Source of the DNA: Kineosporia sp. NBRC 101731
GTDB lineage: Bacteria; Actinomycetota; Actinomycetes; Actinomycetales; Kineosporiaceae
Assembly: GCF_030269305.1 (NCBI RefSeq)
Contig: NZ_BSTC01000001.1
Span: 385,467-449,466, forward strand
Reading direction: 5' to 3'
Length of the DNA stretch: 64,000 nt
Shown here: positions 1-10,800 of the stretch, in pieces
How positions within the stretch are numbered: position 1 is the first letter of the stretch
How the letters are laid out: every line of letters starts with the position of its first letter
Made by a program: the position numbers and the translations under genes
The notes under the pieces: generated by a model
What the model was told of the DNA's origin: nothing
Seen by the model: the letters and a program-made list of their open reading frames with translations, nothing else
Databases searched by the model: none

Positions 1-1
1 C

Positions 2-361
2 GTGCTGCACCCGGGCGAGTTCGTGCTGGCGTCGACCTACGAGAAGGTGACGCTGCCGGACGACGTGGCGGCGCGGCTCGAGGGCAAGTCGTCGTTGGGT
101 CGGCTGGGGCTGCTGACGCACTCCACGGCGGGCTTCATCGACCCGGGATTCTCCGGGCACGTGACGCTGGAGCTGTCCAACGTCGCGACACTCCCGATCA
201 AGATCTGGGCCGGGATGAAGATCGGTCAGCTCTGCTTCTTCCGTCTGACCAGCGCAGCCGAGCATGCCTACGGCAGCGCGCACTACGGATCCCGGTACCA
301 GGGGCAGCGCGGCCCGACGCCGAGCCGTTCGTACCTCTCGTTCCACCGTACGATGGTCTGA
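2..361 (+). CDS. dcd: dCTP deaminase, 3' part (cut by window edge)
   Basis: C-terminal 119 residues of a dCTP deaminase of the dUTPase-like trimer family. The visible part contains [11 protein letters not shown], the [13 protein letters not shown] strand and a C-terminal [16 protein letters not shown] tail. These closely match the actinobacterial enzymes known to be bifunctional (dCTP to dUMP, combining deaminase and dUTPase steps), which feed cytosolic dTMP synthesis. The N-terminal third lies left of the window, so the true start is not visible and the first codon here is internal. The gene ends 25 bases before the next one on the same strand, so the two may be co-transcribed. Bifunctionality is inferred from the family and is not shown by the sequence alone. 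Confidence 0.95.
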   Translation: MLHPGEFVLASTYEKVTLPDDVAARLEGKSSLGRLGLLTHSTAGFIDPGFSGHVTLELSNVATLPIKIWAGMKIGQLCFFRLTSAAEHAYGSAHYGSRYQGQRGPTPSRSYLSFHRTMV

Positions 362-386
362 GGATCTTCGACGGGAGGAAGCGTTC

Positions 387-1436
387 GTGGCGGCCCGCAG
401 ACGACGTGACCGGGCAGTGGAGCCCGTGGCCGAGGTGGAAGACGGTATTTCCGTCGTCGATCTTGCTGCGCGGCATCTGCTGCTCTGTCCGACCACTGTC
501 GATATCGAGGTGGTCGACACCCTGGTGCGCGACCGTCTCCCGAACAGCGACCTCTACAACACCGGTGAGGTCCAGATCGGGCGGCACAGCCGCATCACAG
601 GCCCCTACGAGCTCTCCATGGAAGATGCGGTCGACGCCGGCGTCCCCATGCCCTGGACCATCTGTTACTGCCTGGAAGCCCCGGTCGAGCGGGAAGACCC
701 GCCGATGCCGGGCGTCGACGACCGCGACGGATTTGCCTACGCGTTCCCCGAGGGTCTGCCCTGGCGGGATGAGGGACGCGCGTTGCAGCTGCTGGTCAGT
801 CTGGCGCGGCGGATCGGTGGTGCGGTGCGGGTGGCCGGCACCCTGCAGCTGATCCAGCCCGATCAGGAGCGTGCGGTCGACTACATCATCCACTCCCGTA
901 CGTGGCTCGAGCCCGACACCTTGCTGGGCATCGTGAACCGGGAGATGCCCGGCGCCGTGCTCGCCGTCGAGGGGGAGGACTGGCCCGGGCCACCGGATGC
1001 CGCCTACACCGGCGAGATCCTCATTGAAGACATCGGCCGGAGCCCGCTCAGCTCGCAGGATCTGGAGGCGCTGCACGCCCGCGCCGACGCCCGCGACCGC
1101 AAGATGCTTGCCGAGGACGATGTGATCGACGGCTTCGCCATCGTCGGTGACTTCGGCTGGGACGGCGTGGTCGAGATCCAGGTGCATCTCACCGACATCG
1201 ACGACCCGACCGTGATCGGTCAGCCCTGGGCGAGCGAAGAACTCGTCACCTACGAGGTGCGCTGGCAGCCGCCGAACCCGGAAGACCGGGAAAAGCGCTA
1301 TCCACCAGAAGCTTTCCGGGCCGGCCGGGCCCGCGTGGCTCCGGTCATCGCGCGTACCGCCCGGGCTCTGGTCGAGGCGGCCGGTGGTGTCGTCCTGGAC
1401 GAGGACAATTTCGGGGTCGATCGCTACACACTCTGA
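387..1436 (+). CDS. Conserved hypothetical protein, 349 aa
   Basis: I do not recognise the family. The GTG start at 387 is chosen because a strong ribosome site (gggaggaa, 373-380) lies six bases upstream. An in-frame extension to 264 would overlap dcd and add only Arg/Ser-rich sequence typical of an out-of-frame shadow. The protein has no signal peptide or membrane segment and looks cytosolic and acidic, with many Asp/Glu and regular alpha/beta periodicity. A long middle segment (roughly residues 60-230) is rich in Trp, Tyr and Pro turns. It follows dcd closely and is followed by a terminator-like hairpin, so dcd plus this gene may form one unit. No catalytic motif was seen. Confidence 0.8.
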   Translation: MAARRRRDRAVEPVAEVEDGISVVDLAARHLLLCPTTVDIEVVDTLVRDRLPNSDLYNTGEVQIGRHSRITGPYELSMEDAVDAGVPMPWTICYCLEAPVEREDPPMPGVDDRDGFAYAFPEGLPWRDEGRALQLLVSLARRIGGAVRVAGTLQLIQPDQERAVDYIIHSRTWLEPDTLLGIVNREMPGAVLAVEGEDWPGPPDAAYTGEILIEDIGRSPLSSQDLEALHARADARDRKMLAEDDVIDGFAIVGDFGWDGVVEIQVHLTDIDDPTVIGQPWASEELVTYEVRWQPPNPEDREKRYPPEAFRAGRARVAPVIARTARALVEAAGGVVLDEDNFGVDRYTL

Positions 1437-1453
1437 GCACACCGTCTTTCATC

Positions 1454-1482
1454 AGCCCCTGGGAGCCCTGCTCCCGGGGGCT
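1454..1482 (+). terminator. Terminator-like hairpin after the 349-aa gene
   Basis: Two 12-base arms (1454-1465 and 1471-1482) pair perfectly apart from one G-U, around a five-base loop. The hairpin lies 18 bases after the stop codon. No clear T-run follows, which is common in high-GC actinobacteria. Confidence 0.6.
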
Positions 1483-1594
1483 GCTCTGCGTGTTCGCGTC
1501 GTAGCGGTTCACTCCTCATAGGTATGGGGCTCTTTGGCGCCACCTAAATGATTCCTAAGGGGCCTCTGAGCAGGCCGCACGGCCTGATCCGGCT

Positions 1595-1610
1595 GATACG
1601 TTCTCGTATC
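1595..1610. promoter_or_regulatory. Candidate operator upstream of chitinase gene
   Basis: A perfect inverted repeat, gatacg-ttct-cgtatc, lies 57 bases upstream of the chitinase start in an otherwise AT-richer stretch. It could be an operator for a regulator of glycan use, or simply a small hairpin. No known chitinase-operator consensus was recognised. Confidence 0.3.
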
Positions 1611-1666
1611 GGCAGTTAATTTAAGACCCCTCACTAATCATGAATCCCACCCTGAAAGGGATCGCC

Positions 1667-3220
<1,554 letters not shown>

Positions 3221-3234
3221 AAAAGCCTTTCGGT

Positions 3235-3260
3235 GCCCGGTCGGCCTGAACCGGCCGGGC
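3235..3260 (+). terminator. Hairpin after chitinase gene
   Basis: Ten-base arms (3235-3244 and 3251-3260) pair with one G-U around a six-base loop, 15 bases after the chitinase stop. Without a T-run it may be a weak terminator or an mRNA-stabilising stem between two secreted-enzyme genes. Confidence 0.45.
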
Positions 3261-3308
3261 CCCGCTGACCACCAGTTCGTGAACCTTCCCCGAAGAGGAT
3301 CACCTCGC

Positions 3309-4784
3309 ATGTCACAGAAACGTCTTTCGCGTACGCGCCGGACGGCGGTCGTCGCCTCCGGAGCGGTCGCAGCGGCCGTGATGGCGGCAGTCGCCGTCGC
3401 GGTGCCGGGTCACAGTGCGCCCGCCTCCACGGTGGCCGCCTCGACCGACGACTTCAGCACGGTCTGGTCGGACAACTTCGAGGGAGCCAAAGGCACCTCA
3501 CCTTCGTCCGAGAACTGGCTCTTCGACATCGGTCACAGCTATCCCGGCGGTGCCGACGGCTGGGGTACCGGTGAGATCGAGGAGATGACCGACTCCACCG
3601 CGAATGCCGGCCTCGACGGCAACGGCAACCTGAACATCACCCCCATCCGCGACGCGTCTGGCAACTGGACCTCGGCACGCATCGAGACCCAGCGCACGAA
3701 CTTCGCCGCTCCCGAGGGTGGCGTGGTGCGCTTCGAGAGCCGCATCCAGCTGCCCAATGTGAGTGGCGATGCGGCACAGGGTATCTGGCCTGCCTTCTGG
3801 TCGCTGGGCGAAGACTTCCGGGGCACGTACACCAACTGGCCGGGCATCGGCGAGGTCGACGTGATGGAGAACGTCAACGGCCAGAACACGGTCTACGGCA
3901 CCCTGCACTGCGGCACCGCGCCGGGAGGTGTGTGCAACGAGTCAACCGGTCTGGGTGGCAGCAAGACCGGATTCAGCACCCGTCTGCAGAGTGGTTTCCA
4001 CACCTATGCGGTGGAACTCGACCGCAGTGGGACGACCGAGGAGCTGCGCTGGTACGTCGACGGCGAGGAGTATCACACGGTCACCGAGGCCGAGGTCGGC
4101 GCGGACGTCTGGAAGAAGGCCACCGATCACGGATTCTTCCTGATCCTCAACGTCGCCGTCGGCGGTGGCTGGCCGGGCAGTCCGACGGCCGCCACCGCGT
4201 CGGGCAAGCCGATGACAGTCGACTACGTCAAGGTGCTCCAGAAGGGCGGGGACACGAGCGGCTCGGACGAACAGACGCAGGCACCCGAGCCCAGTGAGAC
4301 GGCGACGACCGAGCCGGCCGCAGACCCGACCGCCGAAGTCCCTGCCACTGAGCCGGTTACGTCCAACGGTTCCGGAGAGCGCGACGCCTTCGGCACCATT
4401 CAGGCCGAGAGCTTCGACCGTCAGACGGGTATCAAGACTCCTGCGACGCAGGACGGCGGAAAGAAGCTGGGTTCCATCGCGAACGGCGACCTGGCGGTGT
4501 ACGAGGGCGTCGACTTCGGTGACGATACGGCCCACACCTTCGTGGCCAAGGTCGCTTCCGGTGCGGACACCGGCGTGAGCGGTCTGATCCAGGTGCGCCT
4601 CGACAGCCCGGCGGCAGAACCGGTCGCCCAGATCTCGGTGGCGAACACCGGCGGCTGGGAGAAGTACAAGGCGGTGCCGGGCGAGCTGGCCAAGACCACC
4701 GGCACGCACGACCTCTACCTCACCTTCACGTCGGGCAGCACCCAGGAGTTCGCCGACGTGGACGCCTTCACCTTCAGTCGCTGA
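3309..4784 (+). CDS. Secreted GH16 beta-glucanase with C-terminal CBM6-like domain
   Basis: Endo-beta-1,3(4)-glucanase type glycosidase, predicted to be secreted. ATG 3309 follows a gaagagga ribosome site. The longer GTG start at 3279 would put non-signal sequence in front. Residues 1-40 form a Sec signal (twin basic start, Ala/Val-rich core). The GH16 domain spans about 50-315 and contains the catalytic E-V-D-V-M-E signature at residues 182-187 (Glu182 nucleophile, Glu187 acid/base by family analogy). A Thr/Glu/Pro linker runs to about 358. Residues 360-491 (IQAESF... to VDAFTFSR) resemble CBM6, a beta-glucan/xylan-binding fold. It lies between the chitinase and two GH64 genes, which supports a laminarin or fungal-wall substrate over agar or carrageenan. 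Confidence 0.9.
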   Translation: MSQKRLSRTRRTAVVASGAVAAAVMAAVAVAVPGHSAPASTVAASTDDFSTVWSDNFEGAKGTSPSSENWLFDIGHSYPGGADGWGTGEIEEMTDSTANAGLDGNGNLNITPIRDASGNWTSARIETQRTNFAAPEGGVVRFESRIQLPNVSGDAAQGIWPAFWSLGEDFRGTYTNWPGIGEVDVMENVNGQNTVYGTLHCGTAPGGVCNESTGLGGSKTGFSTRLQSGFHTYAVELDRSGTTEELRWYVDGEEYHTVTEAEVGADVWKKATDHGFFLILNVAVGGGWPGSPTAATASGKPMTVDYVKVLQKGGDTSGSDEQTQAPEPSETATTEPAADPTAEVPATEPVTSNGSGERDAFGTIQAESFDRQTGIKTPATQDGGKKLGSIANGDLAVYEGVDFGDDTAHTFVAKVASGADTGVSGLIQVRLDSPAAEPVAQISVANTGGWEKYKAVPGELAKTTGTHDLYLTFTSGSTQEFADVDAFTFSR

Positions 4785-4803
4785 CGAGAATTTAGGACGA
4801 AAA

Positions 4804-5958
4804 ATGCCAAACCTGACTCGCCGCAACCTCATCCGTGGGGCCATCGGCGGTGGCATCCTCGGAGCCGTCGGTCTGACCGCGGTTCCCCAGCTGGTCCACG
4901 CCGCCAACGGGTTGCCCCTCAAGGTCGTGAACAACACCGGTAAGAGCAGCGACCAGATCTGGGTCCACGTCGTGGGTACCCACCTGTCCACCGGGAAGAT
5001 GGGCCATATCACGGCGGACGGCAACTTTGCCGAGATCGCTCTTTCGGACAACGCTGCCAACGGCTACACCAACTACGGCATTCGCCTGAGCCAGCTCAAC
5101 ACGCTGCCGCTGGCCGCGCTTTCGGGACGCGTGTACATCTCGATCGGGGAGCAGCTCAAGTTCAGGGTGGTCGGCACCGGTAGTGGTATCGGTCTGCAGT
5201 ACCCGGCCGGCTGGGTCAGCAGCGACCCGTCGTACAACATCGTGCACGACTTCATGGAGTTCACGAACAACGACAGCGGCATGTACTGCAACACCACCAT
5301 GGTCGATATGTTCGGCCTGCCGATGTACATCACCCTGGGCGGTTCGAAGACCCAGTCGATCGCCCAGTACAAAGACGGTGCCCGGGCGAAGATCTTCGAA
5401 GCCCTGCGTCGGCAGAATGGTTTCGAGAAGCTGGTGCAGGGCGACCTGCGGGTGATCGCGCCGGGTCACGGTATCGATGCCGGGCTGTTCTCCAGTACCT
5501 ACCTGGACGGGAACATCAACGCCCGGTGGTCGCAGTACAGCTCGCAGACCATGACGATGACGGCGAACAACCAGCAGTACACCGGCAAGATCGAGGGCTC
5601 GAAGTTCGTGTTCCGGCAGAACGGCGTGGTGAAGGCTTCGTTCGCCAAGCCGACGACCAAGGACGTCTTCTTCTGCAACGGCGCCCTGATCTCCCCGAAC
5701 GACGGTGTGAGTGGCCCGATCGGGGCCATCCTCGCCGCCGGTCTCAACCGGGGAGTGTTGGTGCAGACCCAGCAGCCGGTCACCGACCCGGCCCAGTTCT
5801 ACCCGGGCACCACGACGAATCACTACTCCCGCGTTCTGCACGCGAACACGGTCGACGGCAAGGCCTACGGCTTCGCCTACGACGATGTGTGCGAGCAGGC
5901 GTCGTACATCCAGGACAACGCGCCCAAGAACGTCACGCTGACGCTGCAGCCGTTCTGA
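4804..5958 (+). CDS. GH64 family beta-1,3-glucanase, copy 1
   Basis: 384-residue exported glucanase of the GH64 (thaumatin-like) family, which releases laminari-oligosaccharides from beta-1,3-glucan. A twin-arginine leader is visible: TRRNLI at residues 5-10, a Gly/Ala-rich core and a VHAAN processing region near 35. This suggests Tat export. The mature part begins LPLKVVNNTG and shows the family's FMEFT, VDMFGLPMYITL and HDFMEF-type segments throughout. The start follows an aggacga ribosome site with only 19 bases after the GH16 stop, so the two are likely co-transcribed. The next gene is a close paralog over its whole length. Confidence 0.88.
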   Translation: MPNLTRRNLIRGAIGGGILGAVGLTAVPQLVHAANGLPLKVVNNTGKSSDQIWVHVVGTHLSTGKMGHITADGNFAEIALSDNAANGYTNYGIRLSQLNTLPLAALSGRVYISIGEQLKFRVVGTGSGIGLQYPAGWVSSDPSYNIVHDFMEFTNNDSGMYCNTTMVDMFGLPMYITLGGSKTQSIAQYKDGARAKIFEALRRQNGFEKLVQGDLRVIAPGHGIDAGLFSSTYLDGNINARWSQYSSQTMTMTANNQQYTGKIEGSKFVFRQNGVVKASFAKPTTKDVFFCNGALISPNDGVSGPIGAILAAGLNRGVLVQTQQPVTDPAQFYPGTTTNHYSRVLHANTVDGKAYGFAYDDVCEQASYIQDNAPKNVTLTLQPF

Positions 5959-5989
5959 GTCAGTGACTGAGACGACCTGAAGCGACCAG

Positions 5990-6027
5990 AGGTGCCCGGT
6001 GACCGTATCGACGGTCACCGGGCACCT
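5990..6027. terminator. Perfect 17-bp inverted repeat between the GH64 genes
   Basis: Arms 5990-6006 and 6011-6027 are exactly complementary over 17 bases with an atcg loop. It sits 31 bases after the first GH64 stop and 30 bases before the second start. It probably acts as a terminator or attenuator separating the two paralogs. There is no T-run. Confidence 0.65.
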
Positions 6028-6057
6028 CGTCCACCATCATCTGAAGGAAATCGATAC

Positions 6058-7212
6058 ATGCCGAACCTGAGTCGTCGCAATCTGTTTCTGGGTGCTCTCG
6101 GCGGTGGCGCGCTGGGCGCGGCCGGCCTGCTGGCCGTTCCCGAACTGGTGCACGCCGCGAACAAGCTCCCGCTGAAGATCGTGAACAACACGGGCAGGTG
6201 GAGCAGCGACAAGATCTGGGTGCACGTTGTCGGTACCGAGCTGTCGTCGGGACGTATGGGTCACGTCAAGGCCAACGGCACTTTCGTGGCCGCCAGCCTG
6301 GCGGACAACGGTGCCAATGGTTACGCAGCCTACGGAATGCGTCTCAGCTCACTGAAGAGCATTCCGATGGCCAGGCTTTCGGGTCGGATCTACATCTCTA
6401 TGGGTCAGCCGCTCAAGTTCAAGGTGGTGGGTAGCGGCAACAGCGTCGGTATCCAGTACCCGGCGGGATGGGTGAAGACCGACCCTTCCTACAAGATTCT
6501 GCACGACTTCATGGAATTCACCTACGATGGCGGATTCCACACCAACACCACGGCCGTGGACATGTTCGGTCTGCCGATGTACATCACGCTCACCGGCGCC
6601 CGGAAACAGACCACCGGCCGGTTCGCATCGGGTTCCCGGGCCAAGGTCTTCGCCGAGATCCGCAAGCAGCCGGGCTTCAAGAAGCTGGCGATCGGGAACC
6701 TGCGCGTGATCGCCCCCAGCCACGGCCTGGACCGCGGGATCTTCTCGAACTCCTATCTCGACCCGTACATCGACGCCCGGTGGGAGCAGTACGCGTCGAA
6801 GACGCTCACGGTGGTGGCGAACAATCAGACCTATCTGGGCCGGGTCGAGGGCTCGAAGCTGGTGTTCCGCCAGGATGGCGCGGTCAAGGCCAGTTTCGTC
6901 AAGCCCAGCACCCGTGACGTGCTGTTCTGCGACGGGGCGCTGAACGCGCCGAACGACGGTGTCGGCGGGCCGATCGCCGCGGTGGTCGCGGCCGGCCTGA
7001 ATCGCGGTGTCCTGCACCGCACGAAGCAGCCGATCAAGAACGACAACCTCTACTACCGTCCCTCGCGCACGAACCACTATGCCCGGATCCTCCACGAGCA
7101 CACCGTTAACGGCAAGGCGTACGGCTTCGCCTTCGACGACGTCTGCGAACAAGCCTCGTTCGTGACCGACCCTGCCCCGAAGAGTGTGACGCTGACGCTG
7201 CAGGCCTTCTGA
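6058..7212 (+). CDS. GH64 family beta-1,3-glucanase, copy 2
   Basis: 384-residue paralog of the preceding GH64 gene, the same length and collinear from the leader to the C-terminal VTLTLQ.F. The start at 6058 has a gaagga ribosome site. A Tat-type leader is visible (SRRNLF at 5-10, Gly/Ala-rich core, VHAAN). Differences from copy 1 are scattered, with a slightly more basic surface (RKQ, KKLAIGN, SRAK), which suggests an old tandem duplication rather than a recent one. Substrate divergence between the copies is possible but cannot be read from sequence. Confidence 0.88.
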   Translation: MPNLSRRNLFLGALGGGALGAAGLLAVPELVHAANKLPLKIVNNTGRWSSDKIWVHVVGTELSSGRMGHVKANGTFVAASLADNGANGYAAYGMRLSSLKSIPMARLSGRIYISMGQPLKFKVVGSGNSVGIQYPAGWVKTDPSYKILHDFMEFTYDGGFHTNTTAVDMFGLPMYITLTGARKQTTGRFASGSRAKVFAEIRKQPGFKKLAIGNLRVIAPSHGLDRGIFSNSYLDPYIDARWEQYASKTLTVVANNQTYLGRVEGSKLVFRQDGAVKASFVKPSTRDVLFCDGALNAPNDGVGGPIAAVVAAGLNRGVLHRTKQPIKNDNLYYRPSRTNHYARILHEHTVNGKAYGFAFDDVCEQASFVTDPAPKSVTLTLQAF

Positions 7213-7872
7213 TCGGCCGGAAGTCCCAGCAACGGGGGACGTCGCCGGTAGTTCCAGCGATGTCCCTCGTTGTTTGCGTTCGGGACTGTAACTCGTTCGG
7301 CCTCATCCGTTCTGGCGAGGTTGTCGGGATCTAGGCCTACTTGAGCCGTCATCTTTTCGGTTCGATCCGGTGGCGCTGATCTGATCGAGCGACGCGGTGT
7401 GCGGCTTTCTGGGTGAGCCCACCTGTGGCTTTTCGGGCGCACTCTCGACCGTTCGCGGCCCTCGCTCAAGATCGATCTGAGCGATCATGACCGGTTTGGG
7501 CGGCCTGTGTCTGCCGTCTCGCTCGGAACTGTGCAGGTGAGAGACCTGCGGGCGATCCGAAGGTCCTCGGTGCGACATTCGCGGTCACTGAACGTTAATA
7601 GACCGATTATCCGGTGTTATTCGTGATGCGTCCGGCGTCTGATGATGCGGGCGACACGTCGAGACAAGCCCTAAGTCATGACGCCATGTAGTCCTTCCCC
7701 TACAGTCTGTCGCGGGTCGCAGTCGTCGACCCGTGTCTGATCTCAGTGATAGCCCGACCCTGCCGGGCCCCTCCGCGACGGAAGTGCCGCGAGTGGGGGA
7801 CGGGAGCTCACGGTCACGGGTCAAGGGGCGATCTCCACCGCCGGTGGGATCGCAGAGGAAGGAACAAGCTTG
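7213..7872. other. 660-bp gene-free stretch; leader of the Ig-like protein gene
   Basis: No convincing gene is seen on either strand; the minus-strand open frames here have Arg/Ser-rich, unpatterned translations. The right half probably holds the promoter and leader of the downstream surface protein. A tacagt -10-like hexamer lies near 7700. A perfect seven-base stem (7713-7719 with 7727-7733) follows, then a G-rich segment up to the strong ribosome site agaggaagga at 7854-7863. Confidence 0.5.
7713..7863 (+). promoter_or_regulatory. Possible structured 5' leader of the Ig-like surface protein
   Basis: About 150 bases before the start contain a perfect stem (cgggtcg/cgacccg, loop 7720-7726), several G-runs and short inverted segments, ending in the ribosome site. 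Long structured leaders before secreted cell-wall proteins in actinobacteria are sometimes c-di-AMP (ydaO-type) riboswitches. I could not match a consensus, so only the presence of structure is claimed. Confidence 0.25.
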
Positions 7873-10800
7873 ATGAACCTCCAGAGCAAAAATGCGCGCA
7901 TTCCCATTGCGGCGCTGGGCGTCACGGCCCTCTGCAGCGCCGGCCTGGGGATCTTCGCCTCGCCGGCCTTCGCTGCGCCGGCGGAGATCGCGCTGAACAG
8001 TGGTGCGACATCGATCGCGGTCGGAAACTTCGGCACCGCCAGCGCCGCGACGGCCAATGCTGCGTATGCGTTGAAGATTCAGGAAGCCTCGGTTGCCAAC
8101 GCGGTGCTGGCCGTGGACTCAGCGCCTACCAACGGTGTGCTCGCGTTCGATCAGGCGGCCAGCAACGCCGTGGCGGCCACCAATGGTTTCACGACGGTGC
8201 CGACTGCGGCGGTCAACGAGATCCAGACGTTGACCTTCGGTGCCACCCCTACCACTGGCAGCTTCGACATCACCATCGGCAGCAACACGACGGGCCCCCC
8301 GGTCTCTGCGCCGGTGACGAACACGAGCCTGGCGACGGCGCTCAACACCATTGTCGGCGACGGTGACGACGTGACGGTGACCTCGGTCGGCAACGTCTAC
8401 AGCGCCACCTTTGCGGGGTCCATTGCCGGTACCGACGTGCCGACGATGACCTTCAGCAACAACACGCTGGAGGACGCCGGTACCGACCCGGTGTCCGCCA
8501 CCGCGGCGACCCCGACGCCGGGAAGTGCGGCTACCGCGGTCGGCACTATCGGTTCGCTCGTGCAGACCGACTACGTGTACGTGACCGGCAACGTTCCGGG
8601 GACCTACAAGTTCCGGATCTTCTCGGACGCGAACTCCAACTCGGTCTACGACACGGCGGACGAGCGCAGTACCGCACTCGTCACCCTGAATGTCTTCGAC
8701 ACCGGTGGCCTGGGGACGACGGCATCCGACACGACCGACGACGTCAATCCGGTTCTGGCGACGACATCCCCTGCCCCCGTGGGTGATCCCATTACTGCGG
8801 ATGTCACCTACAGCAAGACGCTTTCGTTGTCGGATGCTCGTGGTGCCTCGGTGGCCACCGGCCTGGGCGGGCGGCTGAACGATCTGACGTTCATCGACCG
8901 TACGTCCTCCGCCGCCGGCGTCGGGACGAACTCCAACCTGCAACCGACCTACTCGACCACCACCGGGAAGAGCACCTTCACGGTCGGTACGCCCACCGGA
9001 GCCGGGTCGATCACTCTGAAGAGTGACCTGGCCGCGGTCGCACCCGGGACCTACCCGACCGACAATGCCAAGACCATTGCCGTGGCATCCAACAATGTCG
9101 CCACGCTGACCCAGGGCACGACGGCGGTCGAGGGCAAGGTCAAGGTCACCGGCGGTACGGTGGCGGCCAAGTCCGGCACCGCTTCTCTGGAGTTCACCGC
9201 TACGGCGGCGGACAGCACACCGTTGCCGGTGGCCGGGGCGAAGGTCACCTTCACCGTTGCGGGCGACGCCACGAACGTGGCCAAGCTGACCGCTGACGGT
9301 ACGGCCGGTACCGCGACGGCGACCAGCAAGGTCTACACCGCGACGACCGACGCGAAGGGTGTTGCCACCCTGAAGGTCACGTCGAGCGACTCGTCCTCGG
9401 GTACCTACACGGTCAGCGCGACCTCGAACAGTCACTCCGGCACCACGCAGACGGTCACCTACGCCGCGTCGGCGGCCACCGAGATCGCCACCACGAGCAC
9501 CGCGGCCGAGCTGACGCCGACCGTCGGGGCGACGAGCGTGACGCTGAAGGGCGCCATCAAGGACCAGTTCGGGGCGCCGTTCGTGCCGTCCCAGAGCGAC
9601 CCGCAGCAGGTGACCGTTCAGATTCCGGACGGCACGACCGCCGGATTCGCGCCGGTCTCCGCCACCGGAACGTTCTCGTACGTCTACACGGTGCCTGCCC
9701 CGGCTCCGGTGGTCGGCGACACGAAGACGTTCGACTTCGAGTACGGCTCGGTGCTCGATGGCGCATCGCCCGGGGGGACCATCCGTTTCGCCAGTGCTTC
9801 TGCTGCCTCGAAGGTGACGCTCACGACGCCGGTCACCGGCGCCATGAGCGTGGACATCCTCGGGAACGTCGCTCCGAGCCCGGTTCAGGACGCCACCGGT
9901 ACGCCGCAGTTCGGCAACCTGACCGGTGCCGTGACCGGTACGGTCTTCGACGCCTCGAACGCTGCACTGGCGTACAAGGCAGTGACGCTCACGGGCGGCA
10001 ACGGGGTCTGGTTCTCGACCACGGCCACTCCCAGCGCCACGGACAAGCTCGTCGAGTCGCTGGATGTCGTGACCGACGCGTCCGGTGCGATCAGCGGTGC
10101 GTACGTCTACTTCTCGAAGTCTGGTGAGCACACCGTCACGGCGACGTCGGGTACGGCCACCGCTACGTCCACAGTGACGGTCGACAAGCCGGCTGCCGCT
10201 GCCGGATGGACCGTTTCTGTCGACGACATCGCCGGTGCCCCGGGCTCGACGCTGATCGTGACCGGCAAGGTCATGGACATCTTCGGTAACGCGGTCCAGG
10301 GCGCGCAGGTCGACCTGAGCACGGGTACCTCGACGGTGGGATCGCTCGGCGACTCGACCCTGACGACCAACGCCGCCGGCATCTTCAGCACGACCTTCCT
10401 GACCGGCTCGAACTCCAGTGGCGATGTCGAGCTGACAGCGGAGATCTCCAACAACCCGGGCACCCTCACCGCGAACGCGACGCTGGTCGCATCCGGGTTC
10501 ACCGCCCCGGCGGCGAAGGACACGGCCACCGGCGAGATCAAGATTGCCGTGGCCAAGCTGACTCTCAGCGCCACGGCGAGGGTCACCGCCAGTGCGACGG
10601 GTGGTACGGCGAAGCTGTCCGGCACCTACCTGCCGAACAGCTCGGTCGACATCTACTCGAAGGAATCCGGCGAAAGGTCTTACAGCCTGCTGGACTCGGT
10701 GACCACCGACGCCGAGGGTGAGTGGGGTCTCTCCACGAAGGTCAACAAGTCGACCTACTTCCTCGCCAAGTCGAACGGCCTGAGCAGCCCTTCCGACCTG

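Noticed and set aside
7465-7493. CTCAAG upstream of the Ig-like protein gene as another motility promoter
   Set aside because: The sequence 15 bases downstream is catgaccg, with no CCGATG-like -10.
7800-7863. c-di-GMP class I riboswitch before the Ig-like protein gene
   Set aside because: Short similarities to the class (caagg ... gggatcgcag) exist, but there is no room for the second hairpin before the ribosome site.
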